Shown here: positions 11,501 through 23,152 of the stretch, piece after piece | Numbering within the stretch: position 1 is the stretch's first letter | How the letters are laid out: every line of letters begins with the position of its first letter | DNA from: Membranipora membranacea | Lineage: Eukaryota; Bryozoa; Gymnolaemata; Cheilostomatida; Membraniporidae | NCBI GenBank assembly: GCA_914767715.1 | Contig: OU612066.1 | Coordinates: 8,067,001-8,131,000 of the forward strand | DNA length: 64,000 nucleotides | Reading direction: 5' to 3' | The notes under the pieces: generated by a model | Database searches by the model: none | The model's input: only the letters and a program-made list of their open reading frames with translations | What the model was told of the DNA's origin: nothing | Position numbers and translations under genes: made by a program

Positions 11501-14500
11501 GAATTTGGTTGATAATCGTAGTTAATCACTCTACTATGAATCTGTATCAAGCATCCTTGTCAAGGCTACCAGATTACCCCAAATATTTCTACCAGTGAGG
11601 TCAGCACGGCTTTTGTGCATCCTCATCATTGAGATTAATGGCTCCATCCTCATTTCTGAGATGATATAAAAGGAAAATAACATTGCTTCGTTATTCCCAC
11701 GGGTTTCATGGCTTCTAAACTCTTTGAAACTGCTGCATTCCCCATAGGAAATCCATTACATAGAAAAATCAAAGTAACATAACATTGTGAATCGCATTAT
11801 CGTGCTCAAGTGTTTTATCACAAATATATGTATTGCTCTCACATTGAGAATACACAAGATGTACAAACATGTTCCAGTGTGTGAACTTCCTTTATTGACA
11901 AGTAAGTCTAGCTGACCTATCGACAGAGATGCGTGTAGCTCATTAGTGATACAATTCTCTTTTAGGATTTATTACCCGAGTTCCCATCTCAGAAGTTGAT
12001 GGCTGAGCCTCCCTCAGATTATCTCGTTATTCAGTGCCATGGTGGAGGATTCGTCTCTCAGACCTCCAGAACTCATGAGGTAAAGTACAACAATGAGTGC
12101 ATGAACAGAAGCCACATCACATGATTGTTCTTTATCTTGAGAAACCCGTCACCAATTCTTGTTTCAATGAGTCAAATTGTGTGTGGTTTAGCATGATGCA
12201 ATTGCTTAATCTGTTACTGAACCTGGTGTTACGTCAATTTTATAGTTTAGGTCAGCATGTCCTCATTAGATACAGTTATCAAATTATACATGGCCTGTAT
12301 ACTTTATACACTAATGAAGAACATGATAAATCAATGTTTCTTTCAATGCTGTTCATTTCTCAGCCAAGCTACGCAAGTGATGACATTTTGGGGTGTTTTC
12401 ATTGTACTGGTGTTGATTTGCAAAACATAGCATGCTGTTGCACCCTAGGACATTCCGTATTAGCCATTTTCAAAAAGAAATCTCAGGGCAACAACGGAAA
12501 TGTTCAACGAATCCTCACAGCATCCATTTCCCTTTGCATTTTTAATGACAAGTCGATTTGTAGTCGATATATATTTGACAGCCAGTGTTCTCAGTTCCAA
12601 ACTCAACACTGTCTCAACAACATATTGTGATAAATTCTTTAGTTTGAGGATGTCCTATAATCTTATTTGGTATATATCCATGTTATCACATGGCAGAGAT
12701 TAAGAACATGTCACATTTATTCCAAGTGGCAAATCATCCTGTTAAAAACCACACAAACATATATAATAAGCATATCATATTGATTGACTTGACTATTTAT
12801 CTTGCAGGGTTATCTGAGATTTTGGGCTCGTGATCTGAATGTACCGATATTATGTATAGATTACTCTTTGGCTCCCGCTGCTCCGTTCCCTCGAGCTTTA
12901 GAGGAAGTATACTACGCCTACGTCTGGGCTATCAAAAACAAACATCTACTAGGTATGATCAAACACGCAGCTATACTTATTAAGTGATATTATGATAGGG
13001 GTGTCATTTGTGTAGATTCACCTTTTTACCTTTTGACCAATTTTTTGGGGTTTGTTGGTAGGTAACTGCTAGAATAAGAACACAAAATTATCTATTTTTT
13101 TCTCAACCAGCTTGTTTGAGTCGATTCATTTGCTGCCCTCCATGAAAGGCAATCATTTTGCTGTGGGATGAAATTAGACTTTATATCACTATGGTCCCAT
13201 GCTTCGATTTTGTAGTTCACTCCAATTTATATGTGTCCCGTGTTGATGTTGAATTGTGTGAATGACATGCTATCATATGCGTTTACTGACCTAAGTTATA
13301 CAAAGTACCAATATTTTATCAGGGACCACAGCTAAGAAGATAGCCGTAGTAGGAGACAGCGCTGGAGGTAACCTGCTGTTAGCTACCATGTTACGAGCTA
13401 TACAGGATAATATAAGACTACCTGATGGGATAGTAGCTGTGTATACACCGACATATATACAGTACATACCATCTCCTTCTCGTACTATGAGTATTATGGA
13501 TGCTTTGCTACCTGTAGGCATTCTAACGACTTGTCTTGAAGGTAAGTCCAAGTTTTTTTTAAATCTAGGATGTCAAGCCTCTTCCTAAGATTGTCGATGA
13601 AGTATCCAAGAGCAGTGCACTCATTATTTACACAGATCATAGTCAGCTTAGTATCTTTGTAGTTTTTGGTTATGATTTGTGTAAATGATGAATGGACTGC
13701 TCTTGTTTTCATGTATTAAGTCTTGTATCTTGTGTTATGTTATAGCATTATATATCAACACCACGTAATCCACAGGTCATACCTGTCTCTATGCAATGTC
13801 CTTCTACCTGTTTTTTGCTCTGGTATTGCCCATATGGTTTATAACAAATTTTGGTGTTATTATCGGCATTACAAAAAGCCACACTTACACAATAATAATA
13901 TATGAATTAATACAGCTTTTTCTTACCATTTGGTAATAATATTATTTACTTCTGATTCAGCATATGCTGGAGATCTGATTCGACCCTGGAAAGGAGCTAA
14001 TAGTGACTCTGAGAATAAGGAAATCCAGAACAACAACAGAACGAATACAAACATGAAATCAGGGTATGTCTGCACTATCACATTTATGGCATAAGGTTAT
14101 TAGTAACTTATTAGACTGATGACCAAAAAACCTATGTACCAAGCTTACGTCACTTTTGTTGGACCATGAGTTGTCTGCACTTGTTGATAGAGAACGCAAC
14201 TATGGGATATAGTTGAAAATATAACATTTACATCGGCAGAGGCTATAAATTCCATGATAATTTCAATTTTTACATGATTAAATGTTGTATTTTTCAAGCT
14301 GAGACCCATAAGTGAGATTTAATCACTAATATACTAATTGTGACCTGCATCTTTATTTACATACAAGTGTTTATGTATGGGCCTCTCTTAGTCACCATAT
14401 TCAATTGGTTGTAAGTGAGAAGCAGTCTCGAAAACTTAATAATATTATGTATTATATTGTTTTAGAAATAATCCCCAAACTTCAGCCCTCATGCATGATG

Positions 14501-15513
14501 AAGAAGATGAGGAGATTCAGTCATTCTTCAGTCAAACAGATAACTCAACAATCAGTTCGTATCACAACGCAACAAGCAAGGTGGAGGTAATTACTGAGAA
14601 TGAGAAAAATATTGAGAAGACAAATTCTTTGGAAATGATGAACAAATTACTAAGCAGAGAATCAAGCTCAAATCTGCTTGATTCTGCCACAGAGTCGATG
14701 CATTCTGTAGAACTGAATGATAGTGTGCCATCTACACCACGCCGCCGGAGTACTCACCGAAGGTCAGGCTACCAGTCTCACTCCAGAAGTGAGTCTCTAC
14801 CTGTAGCTCCAAAGGTACCTCACATCGAGCTACCGGCTAGGCACGACAAAATGAGACACTTTGCTCAGAGCCCACTCTACAAGTTCGCTAAGATAAGGAT
14901 TAAGCAAGACCAGTTTCTATCACCACTGCAAGCTAGCGATGAACTGCTCGCTCATATGCCCACAACTTATCTTGTTGTGAGTGACCTGATACTATCTACT
15001 CTCTTGTTGTTTCGTATCAACATTGAATATAACATACTCAGTGCCTATGACAAAAATGGATTAAATTAAATGGTGAAAAAATGTATACCAATTTTCTTAT
15101 ACCTCATAATAATAAAAAAAAACGATTTAATCATGGTAAAGATTTCAACAGTAAAGCATTGTTCGAAAGAATATTTTATGTGTTTCGTCCGCCGCTTTCT
15201 ATATAAATTCTAGTTGTAGAAAACCCACATTTTATGCATCAGATTAATTTTTGGTAATTTATTTTTGCAGGGAAGTCACCTTGACCCATGTTTGGATGAC
15301 TCAGTGATGTTTGCCAAAAGGCTCGATGCTCTTGGCGTTGATGTGCATCTAGATGCAGCTGCTGGGGTCCCGCATGGATTCATGAACTTTGCACCAATCA
15401 GTAAGGAATGTATGCAGGCTACCAACATATGCAAGGATAGGATTAAAGATTGCCTCGGTCTAGAACATCCAAAGCGTAGGGCACCTACCAACTTAGTGCA
15501 TAATAATGTCTGA
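8547..15513 (+). CDS. LIPE: Hormone-sensitive lipase
   Basis: Ten exons: 8547-9131, 9410-9568, 10354-10431, 10983-11162, 11966-12079, 12808-12952, 13323-13541, 13961-14063, 14466-14976 and 15271-15513. All phases agree, giving ~778 residues, close to the 775 of the short human form. The N-terminal HSL domain ([28 protein letters not shown]) leads into an alpha/beta-hydrolase fold. That fold carries the oxyanion motif HGGGF (~359), nucleophile GDSAGG (Ser ~433), Asp in LDPCLDDS (~703) and His in VPHGF (~733). Exon 9 encodes the regulatory module inserted in the hydrolase domain; it has RRRST and RRSGY, which fit protein kinase A sites. The enzyme hydrolyses diacylglycerol, cholesteryl and retinyl esters at lipid droplets. 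Start chosen at the first Met ahead of the conserved region. Confidence 0.95.
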
Positions 15514-16380
15514 CTCGGTTATTTCTGTGATGCAAGTCCAAAGAGACAATTTTAGTTGTGCTTTCAGTAAATATTTATGATCACGCCAGAATAGGCTATT
15601 TTTCCCACCCCATGGCCAGTTGATATGCAGTTGATTGCTGTATTTGTTTTGGTTTTACTTTACGATTCTTGAGTCACATTAACTGTTAATATCACTGAGA
15701 CATATTAAGCATTACCTCAGTCATTCACATATACGATAAGTATTCAATTTACTTACGTACTCTTCATTTCAGACCAGTATTTTGCCATAGCTCTTTCAGT
15801 TATTATTTGTCATGTGTCACTTTGTGCCGTCACATGATCACTCAGTCTACCAGATGGAACCCAGACTAACAGATTACCGGTTTTAAAATATTTAATTTTT
15901 TTTCGCACTGCTAGTCAACTACAACACGAAACAGAATTGCAATTATGATTTAATCGATAATATAAAAATGGTTTATATAATATTATAATATATACATGGT
16001 TTACACAGTATAGATTGATTGATTATTTATTTGTCACACAATTTTTAATAAAAAAATTGGCGAGATAAAACTTAGATTGCCACTCTGTGAATAAATAGTA
16101 AAAAAATAAGAGGATGATACTAAAAAATAAAGTCTACGATAAAAGCAGTTTGCTACTCAAGATCTACTCTCAGGAACCAGCTATCACAGTATTGATAAAA
16201 TTGATATAGTGTCTAATAAAACTGCTATTACCACATGCATATCTCTTGATTTATATGCACAGAGTCTACCAGACGGAAGTTTGGAAATAAAATCATGAAA
16301 AGGGTGGTCATCACCATGTTATAAAAGCATACAGTATCTTTTAAAATAGTTCTGATATTCGGTTGTCTAGAGTGCCTACT
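15514..16380. other. Lipase 3' flank, no gene seen
   Basis: AT-rich sequence with several possible polyadenylation hexamers (for example near 16047). It probably includes the lipase 3' UTR. No coding similarity on either strand. Confidence 0.4.
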
Positions 16381-16392
16381 GATGCACCATAA

Positions 16393-16632
16393 GAGTTTTG
16401 GAACAATAAACCAAAAACAAGTTGTTTTTTTATATTTTAGCATCAGTGCGCTAAAATGAAAAACAAACGATACTTAGCCCCTTATACAGACTGAATATTT
16501 CCTATAATAACCGTATCATCGGCATATTTTAGCACCGTGACTATAAGGGACTTAGTATCGTTTGATTTTCAATTTTGCGCACTGATGCTAAAAAACAAAA
16601 TACAACATGTTTTTTGTTTTCTGTTCCAGAAC
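16393..16632. repeat. Inverted repeat with ~95 bp arms
   Basis: The segment about 16393-16487 is a mismatched reverse complement of about 16537-16632. Shared landmarks are CGCACTGATGCTAAAA and a GTATCGTTTG / CAAACGATAC pair, and the loop is about 50 bases. It abuts the larger foldback element to its right, and the same GTATCGTTTGAT motif appears inverted at that element's far end near 19887-19900. Confidence 0.7.
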
Positions 16633-17599
16633 AACAAATCAAAATATGAAAATCGAGTCAATATTGGTTTTTTGATTTTCTTATTGACGAAAACCCAAAT
16701 ATTTATATGAATCCTATTTTCATATTTCAACTTTGAATCACAAAAAAAAAATTGATAAATGAATTGATTTTTGTTTTTCATTTTTGATGCTGCAAAACAA
16801 AAACGAAAATCCGATTCCATATTTTATTTTTCATTTTTTGTGTTGAAAGACAATAAAAACAAAAATCGAACATTGCAAATGTAGCCTAAGTTGTTAATTT
16901 CCTCATGGGGATATACTGGGGTTTGCAGTCATTGCCTCTACCGGATGCTGCTGCCAAAACTGGGTTGTCTGCCTGAGTCTGGTATGCTGAGATAATTTTG
17001 TCAAGTAAAGTCAGCTGCTACAACGGGCTACTGCGTGGCTTGTTTGCATTGAGGGCCACACAATGTATGTTACAGTGCTTAAGTTGAAAGGTATTCGGTG
17101 CAGGTGCTTGGTAGTGAATGTTGCTGATGCTGTTGGGCTGCTGTCTGCTGGCTGCCGCATGTTTGATGCCGATTGTAAGTTAAGCTTGCACCCCCTGGTG
17201 GGTGTGCTGCCACTGGTGTGTTACAGATGGTGTGCACAATGTGCTGCCGATAACATGCAGTGTGTTTAGTTTAGTTAAGTTTATTTTTTCATCCAATATC
17301 ATGGTATTGATAAAATTGAATGCTTACAATGTTGGGTTAAAAATGACTAAGAGCGGAGATTATTAAAATGAGTCATAAAAAAAGGGAAAACAGACTTGGC
17401 ACGTTTTTGGGACCTACATAGTTTAGGTCTAAAAATAGTTTTGCAGCGAGAAGATGTTCTACATTCATTTCTGATAATATGATTAAAAAGAGGGTGTGTT
17501 TGATCAGCAGCTATTCTTACAAAATGCCTCTTGCTCTGTTCAAAAATAAAATCATAATGAGGATAAATTTAAAAACTCCAGCCTTTCTTCATAACATAG

Positions 17600-17830
17600 G
17601 CTTGGTAAATGATGATGTGCTGTCGCTGATGTGCTGTCGATTTTATGATCAGCATATTTCTTCTGGAGGGTGTGCTGCCGTACACCAATGAGCGGTAGCA
17701 CACCAACCATCAGCAGCACACTGGGCACACCATCTGTATTAATAAAATCTGTTAAGTATTAAAAAAAATCTGTAACAGACCAGCGGCAGCACACCCACCA
17801 GAGGCAGCAAGCTTAAAGGGCAACCAAGGT
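17600..17830. repeat. Extra partial copies of the foldback arm sequence
   Basis: Stretches such as GCGGCAGCACACCCACCAGA (near 17781) and CAGCAGCACACTGGGCACACC (near 17711) recur in the arms of the surrounding element. They show internal rearrangement of the same repeat. Confidence 0.55.
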
Positions 17831-17839
17831 TTTGCATCG

Positions 17840-19230
17840 TGATATATCGCCGTTTCTCAGGAACTACTTGTCCCATCTCAAAAATTCCTTCACTGACACG
17901 TTGCCAGTAGTCCGACTTATGTTTAATATCACATGTTTCATCATGTTTCTAACTTGATTGATTGTAAATTAACTAAAATACATTGAATACATATAGGCAG
18001 CAACGGGCAAAATGATGCAGTAAATTAGTCGTTATGCAAAAGTGTGATGAAAATCTATGCAGTGTTACATGCAAAGCACATTGTGAACAACAATGGATCA
18101 ACTTTTTTGGGTGATTGTTGAGCATTGAGAGAGAAATGCTAACATAACTACTCAACTATTGAATTTATCATCAAACGCCACTGACAAAACCTCGGAAATA
18201 CTCTCTAGTTTAACAGAAGCTAATGTGCATAACATGTTCTTTAACCTATTTTCAGCTTTTTGGCTGGAGAGGAGTGCATGTTTTGGACCAAATAAAGCTG
18301 GTTTAGCCACAAAAATCCAAATATCTCAAGATGTAAAGCCAAAATCAACAATCGCATCTGACAAAACCTAGACAATCTCTCGTTGTTCATCATGCTGACA
18401 ATAAATTTGACTGACATCTTTCTGAATTTCTGATTTTTGGCTGGAAAATTTCGACTTCAATTTGTTAAAATTGGGCTATTATCCGTTACAGTTGTGATAA
18501 CCAGGATCTGTAAGCTGGTAAGATTATTGATGGAAGTGACAGTACAAGACCGAAATGGTATAACAAATTGGAAATTTTGGTTCCGGCATTATTGGGGTTG
18601 CATGCAATGAGGGGTCAGAAATGGCCCTATTACTATTGCAAAAATCAGTTTCGAGTCTCGAAGACAGGAGGCCTAAAATCATAAACTTTCAATAAAATGT
18701 CCCTCCTCCAGTAAGTGCCATGCCTCCTCTATATAGTGAAAACAAAAACTGATCAAATACCTCAAAAACAATGCGCAGAGGGCTGAATTTAAAAAGGGCA
18801 CTTTTTGCCCCAAAACGAACTTCCAGAGGTCACTGCGACTCGACGTCAAATATTTGGGAGGTTTCAACTGTGAAAATAACTATTAGACATGATCACCAAT
18901 ACAATATTAAAAAGTTTAAAAAAACGATATATCATGTTAAGGAGCAGTAAATAATGTGCTACGCAGCATCAGCTTTGTGCATTACGCAATGCAAAACTCA
19001 AAGTAGTTGCTGACTCTAACCTGGGTAACACTTCAGTTCAGGGGAGGTTGCAAGACATTGATGTAATGATGATAGAGCACAGGCCAAATAATAACAGGAA
19101 CAGGAAACTGCTCTGTGGTATTCTATTTTAGCTGAGTTTGAGTACCTGATGGATGAAATATTTCACAAGAATCCTGGCTGAATACTCATCCGGATTAGAT
19201 TTTGTCTTTTTCCCTATGCAGAAGGTGCAA
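17840..19230. other. Interior of foldback element, no gene seen
   Basis: No conserved protein motif on either strand and no long tandem repeat. Unique AT-rich DNA between inverted arms. Confidence 0.4.
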
Positions 19231-19285
19231 TTTGCTATTAATCAATGAGAAGTTGTTTGAAACCCAGGTTTCCCTTTAACGTAAA

Positions 19286-19630
19286 ATCGGCATCAAACAA
19301 GCGGCAGCCATCAGGCAGCAGCCCAACAGCATCAGCAACATTCACTACCAAGCACCTGCACCGAATACCTTTCATCCCAAGCACTGTAACATATACATTA
19401 TACAGCAATGAAAAAATAAACTTAACTAAACTGAACACACTGCGTGTTATCGGCAGCACACTGTGCACACCAGCGGCAGCACACCCACCAGAGGGTGCAA
19501 GGTTAACTTACAATCGTAATCAAAATGCACCAGCCACCAGACAGCAGCCCAACAGCATCAGCAATATTCACTACCAAGCACCTGCGCCGAAAACCTTTCA
19601 TCTTAAGCACTGTAACATACATTGTGTGGC
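19286..19630. repeat. Two direct copies of a ~95 bp module in the foldback right arm
   Basis: About 19301-19395 and 19540-19627 share GCAGCCCAACAGCATCAGCA and the downstream ACTACCAAGCACCTGC tract. A third copy lies inverted at about 17077-17150 in the left arm. One copy belongs to the arm pairing; the other is an extra module inside the element. Confidence 0.7.
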
Positions 19631-20822
19631 CCTCAATGCAAACAAGCCACGCAGTAGCCCGTTGTAGCAACTGACTTTACTTGACAAAATTATCTCAGCA
19701 TACCAGACTTAGGCAGACAACCCAGTTTTGGCAGCAGCATCCGGTAGAGGCAATGAATGCTAACCCCAGTATATCCCCATGAGGAAATTAACAACTTAGG
19801 CTACATTTGCAATGTTTGATTTTTGTTTTTTGTCTTTCAACACAAAAAATAAAATATGGAATCGGATTTTCGTTTTTGTTTTGCAGCATCAAACGATACT
19901 ATGTCCCCTTATACGTGACACTTGAGGTAGCAGAAGTGATAAAATCAGTATATATCGAGAAAAGCATAATATTATATGTATGTAGGTATGTATGTCAAAA
20001 GAAAGGCAGTATATGCCCAAAACATTATCCAAAGACAAAAATACTAATACACATGTGATACCATATACACAAATAGCAGCACCCCTAAACACTGAAAGGC
20101 CCATTCTACTGATGAGCTGCAACTAAAACCATCAACTCAGGCACACTTGAGCTGACATGATTAATGTAGGAGAACAGCTTCGAAAGAAATATTAGAAACC
20201 TAGGAGAAACAGCATTCAGTGCTTGGACTTGATTAAATCGTAATTGCTTTGGAGTTGTGGTCTGGTTTATCATATGACAAAGCCCCCAATATTTCTATCA
20301 TTCTTTTGCACAGACTTACATAAGCCCATTCGAATTATCTGCTCGAACCTCACTACAAATATTTACTCAAGATTTCGCATTTCAATTTTGACTTTCAACC
20401 TTCATCTTTGAAGGACTGAAGTTATGGTATGTGCAAAATTCTTACATAGTCACAAAAGGTTGTGCGCAACAATTGCATTGTATTTGTTTGATCTGCTATG
20501 TTTCTCAAAACTCGCTGCTGCGTTAAAATTTTTTTAATACTTGATTAAAATGATTGAAATGTAAATGAGCAAGTTTTGTACCATAAAGCAACCTATACGT
20601 TCAAGACAAATATATTATTATAGATATTGTAACAAACACTATTGTCTTATATGTGATTGATTAACATTTACTGGGAACTCCCTTCATACTTTTCTGATCT
20701 TGAAAAATCCCCATCTGAAGTGAATGGGTATTATTGATTTTATATATATGTAACTTATGAGATTTCCAAATATATGAATAATAAAAATGCCATTGAGATT
20801 CACTCATCTCAACTTTGCTCAG

Positions 20823-21371
20823 TGCATTGGTAAACATGTTCAGGAGAAAGCGACAATGGAGGGAACCAAGGGAGCAGCGGAGGTACGGCTTCTTCAAATG
20901 TCCAAAGTGTAACAAGTTATGGGAAAGTGGACAGACTTTCTGCATAAAACAGTTTGGAGAGTTTAAAGTGAGTGTTCTCCTTATGTTGTACTATTTTATG
21001 TCTTCTCGCCTAGTATTGACCACAGAATCGATAGGTACGCTGCATTTTTTACAGCGGACCTGGGTTGTTTATGCATTAAGTACATTGCTCACTTGTCATG
21101 CACTCATATCTCAGATCAATTTATAATAAAGGAGAAATCTGCTTTACTTTACTTACTTTATCTTATTTGACAGCCAGTTTCAAGACAGGCCTGCAAGGTT
21201 TGTAACGTGATGACTCTGCCATACAAAACACAGTATCTCAACATACCGAAAGAGGATGATCTACTAAGGCATGTGGATGAGGAGAAAAGTCACAGAACAG
21301 ATTTATGTGAGAGATGTATGACCGGCAAGGTCTGCAACTTCAGTAACCCAAACAAAAGGAGAAGATACTAA
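20823..21371 (+). CDS. ZAR1-like 3CxxC zinc-finger protein (C-terminal exons)
   Basis: Two exons are visible, 20823-20967 and 21174-21371, joined in phase 0 at a good GT-AG intron. They encode RRYGFFKCPKCNKLWESG, then CKVC, then LRHVDEEKSHRTDLCERC, and a basic end at the TAA. This is the layout of the ZAR1 C-terminal 3CxxC zinc domain (GYFHC..C, CRTC, LRHVD..H..DLCGRC). ZAR1 proteins bind 3' UTRs and hold maternal mRNAs silent in oocytes. Compared with ZAR1 the middle Cys-rich segment between CKVC and LRHVD is shortened and lacks one CxxC pair. An acceptor-like TTTGCTCAG ends at 20822, so earlier exons probably exist but I could not find them; otherwise translation could start at Met 20836. 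Confidence 0.72.
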
Positions 21372-23152
21372 GGTTATGATTGGTGTGCAAAAAATTGCAC
21401 TTTAGATTCGTGTTCAACCTCATCACATTAATCTTGACACACACATATATCTCTAAAAACTGAAACAAAATCGAATATCATGTCAACCTATTATAGGTCA
21501 GATGTTTAAACTTTGCCCAGGTGTGGCAGTAGCATTCTAGTGCTTGATTTCATAAACAAAATACCTCTATCAGCGACTTGGCAATGTTTAACCATTTAAG
21601 ATTAATACCAATCAAACCCTTTTCAACATAACCCAAACTTTTACTCTAACTCACAATTTTTACCTTTGAAAAGCTAATTCTCAAAATATTTTATCTTTTT
21701 GTCACAAACTGAAGATTTATTCATATAAGTCAAATTAAGGATCGTTGGAGAGGTGTTATACTTCCTCAAACTAAACATCAAATCACTTTGTTCTGGCTTC
21801 TTGATAATAACGTTGCACATGAGTTAACCTTTGATGCCAAAAAATAAATTTCAGTGTATGAAAACCTTCCTGTCTCATTATAAATATATATTACACAAAT
21901 AAAAATGCAATTGTGCCACTAGGGAGGGACCCTAGTGGCACTGTTAGTACGGGAGAGCACGACTCACCCACAATGATAGAGTGACTAAATAACCCATCTC
22001 AAATCTAAAAAGTTATGATACAGTGAAGACAAGGTAATAATTTAGAAAACTCTTAACTTTTGGATAATAAAAAATGGTAAATTATGGACACCCTGATTAT
22101 GTCGGATCTACTTTTTTGCATAAATAACCACATGATAATAACATACCCACGATACACCATACATGTAAGTAGGTTGCACCTGACAACCAGTTTGAAGTTT
22201 GCTTATTGCCATCAATTTGTTTATTATCGACATTAGGTTATTTATTGCCATTTCTAGAAATCCCATCCTTATTACTAGGTTAATTGTATTGAAAGGAAGG
22301 TATAAAAATCTCATTGGTATTCAAAAGGTAGAAGATTATAACAGAAAAGCCCAATGCTCAAGCTATACTTGCAGCGTGAAGTGTTTAATATACCTCTTGT
22401 ATGAGTTGCATGCCGCTATCACAATTATCTAAATCATAGATATAGAGAGCTATATGCACAAAAAGAGAATTGTCCACGAAAACTTGTTAGCTGATCAGTG
22501 TTTTAGTTGGATGTACTGCTAGAAAATATACGAAAAGGTCAAAAGCTACAGATTTGTGTTTGCTTTTTAATAACCCTGCCAACCCAAAAAATGTTAGTGA
22601 TGGTTCCTGACTATCTTGTGATCACTATAACTGATACTGATACCTAGGAATAAGTGAATTAAACTATTTTTGGCAATCTATGTTACACTCTGTAAGTTTG
22701 ATTGTGTCACATTTCTTTCTGAGCATAATGAAAAGTTAAAAATTTATATGCCCCATTATTAAGCCTCATCTGCTTCATTGTTTTACTCTAAACCCGAAAT
22801 CAGTGAATCCCAAAGTCTGAAGTCATGAATTGTGTTTACAGTGAGTTTGTGAGAAAACTTTATTCATGAAAACATTAATATTAATCAAGAATATTAATTA
22901 CGTTACAAAAAATGTAGCTGGCAAGCAAAATTTGTGAATCAAATAGATGCAGTTGTCCTCTCTCTTGCCATGAGCACATAATCTTTAGCTTTTAAGGAAA
23001 AGTAAAAGAGTTGTCAAATCAGGGAGGGTCCCACCCTCCCTGGTCAAATAACTATAAATCAGGCAGTTGTGAACATTCAATGGCAAAGTGAATTTTCTAT
23101 TGTAAACGATGTTTTTGGCACTTTGTTATACCATCAACCCATTATGAGATTT
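21372..23152. other. Intergenic region between ZAR1-like and GGH genes
   Basis: No gene recognised. It holds the ZAR1-like 3' flank (an AATAAA-type hexamer near 21842) and the 3' flank of the first gamma-glutamyl hydrolase gene. A short palindrome GGGAGGGTCCCACCCTCCC lies near 23021-23040. Confidence 0.4.
22859..22864 (-). promoter_or_regulatory. Possible polyadenylation signal of GGH copy 1
   Basis: AATAAA on the minus strand about 290 bases past the stop codon of the first GGH gene. Position is reasonable; no further support. Confidence 0.35.

Larger units (their letters stand above)
16781..19890. mobile_element. Foldback-type element with ~0.5 kb inverted arms
   Basis: Left arm about 16781-17290 and right arm about 19404-19890 are near-identical reverse complements. 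The outer ends share GATGCTGCAAAACAAAAACG, the middle TAACAACTTAGGCTACATTT, and the inner ends TTAGTTTAGTTAAGTTTATT or their complements. The ~2.1 kb interior has no long ORF or transposase motif. Short ORFs in the arms are mirror images of each other and not genes. This looks like a non-autonomous foldback DNA transposon. Confidence 0.75.

Noticed and set aside
12097-12630. 177-codon ORF between lipase exons 5 and 6
   Set aside because: It lies wholly in an intron bounded by good splice sites, has no domain, and is Cys/His/Leu-rich by composition. Treated as a chance ORF.
19238-19667. Overlapping ORFs on both strands, with a twin ORF at 17063-17269
   Set aside because: The similarity between them comes from the inverted arms of the foldback element, not from a gene family.
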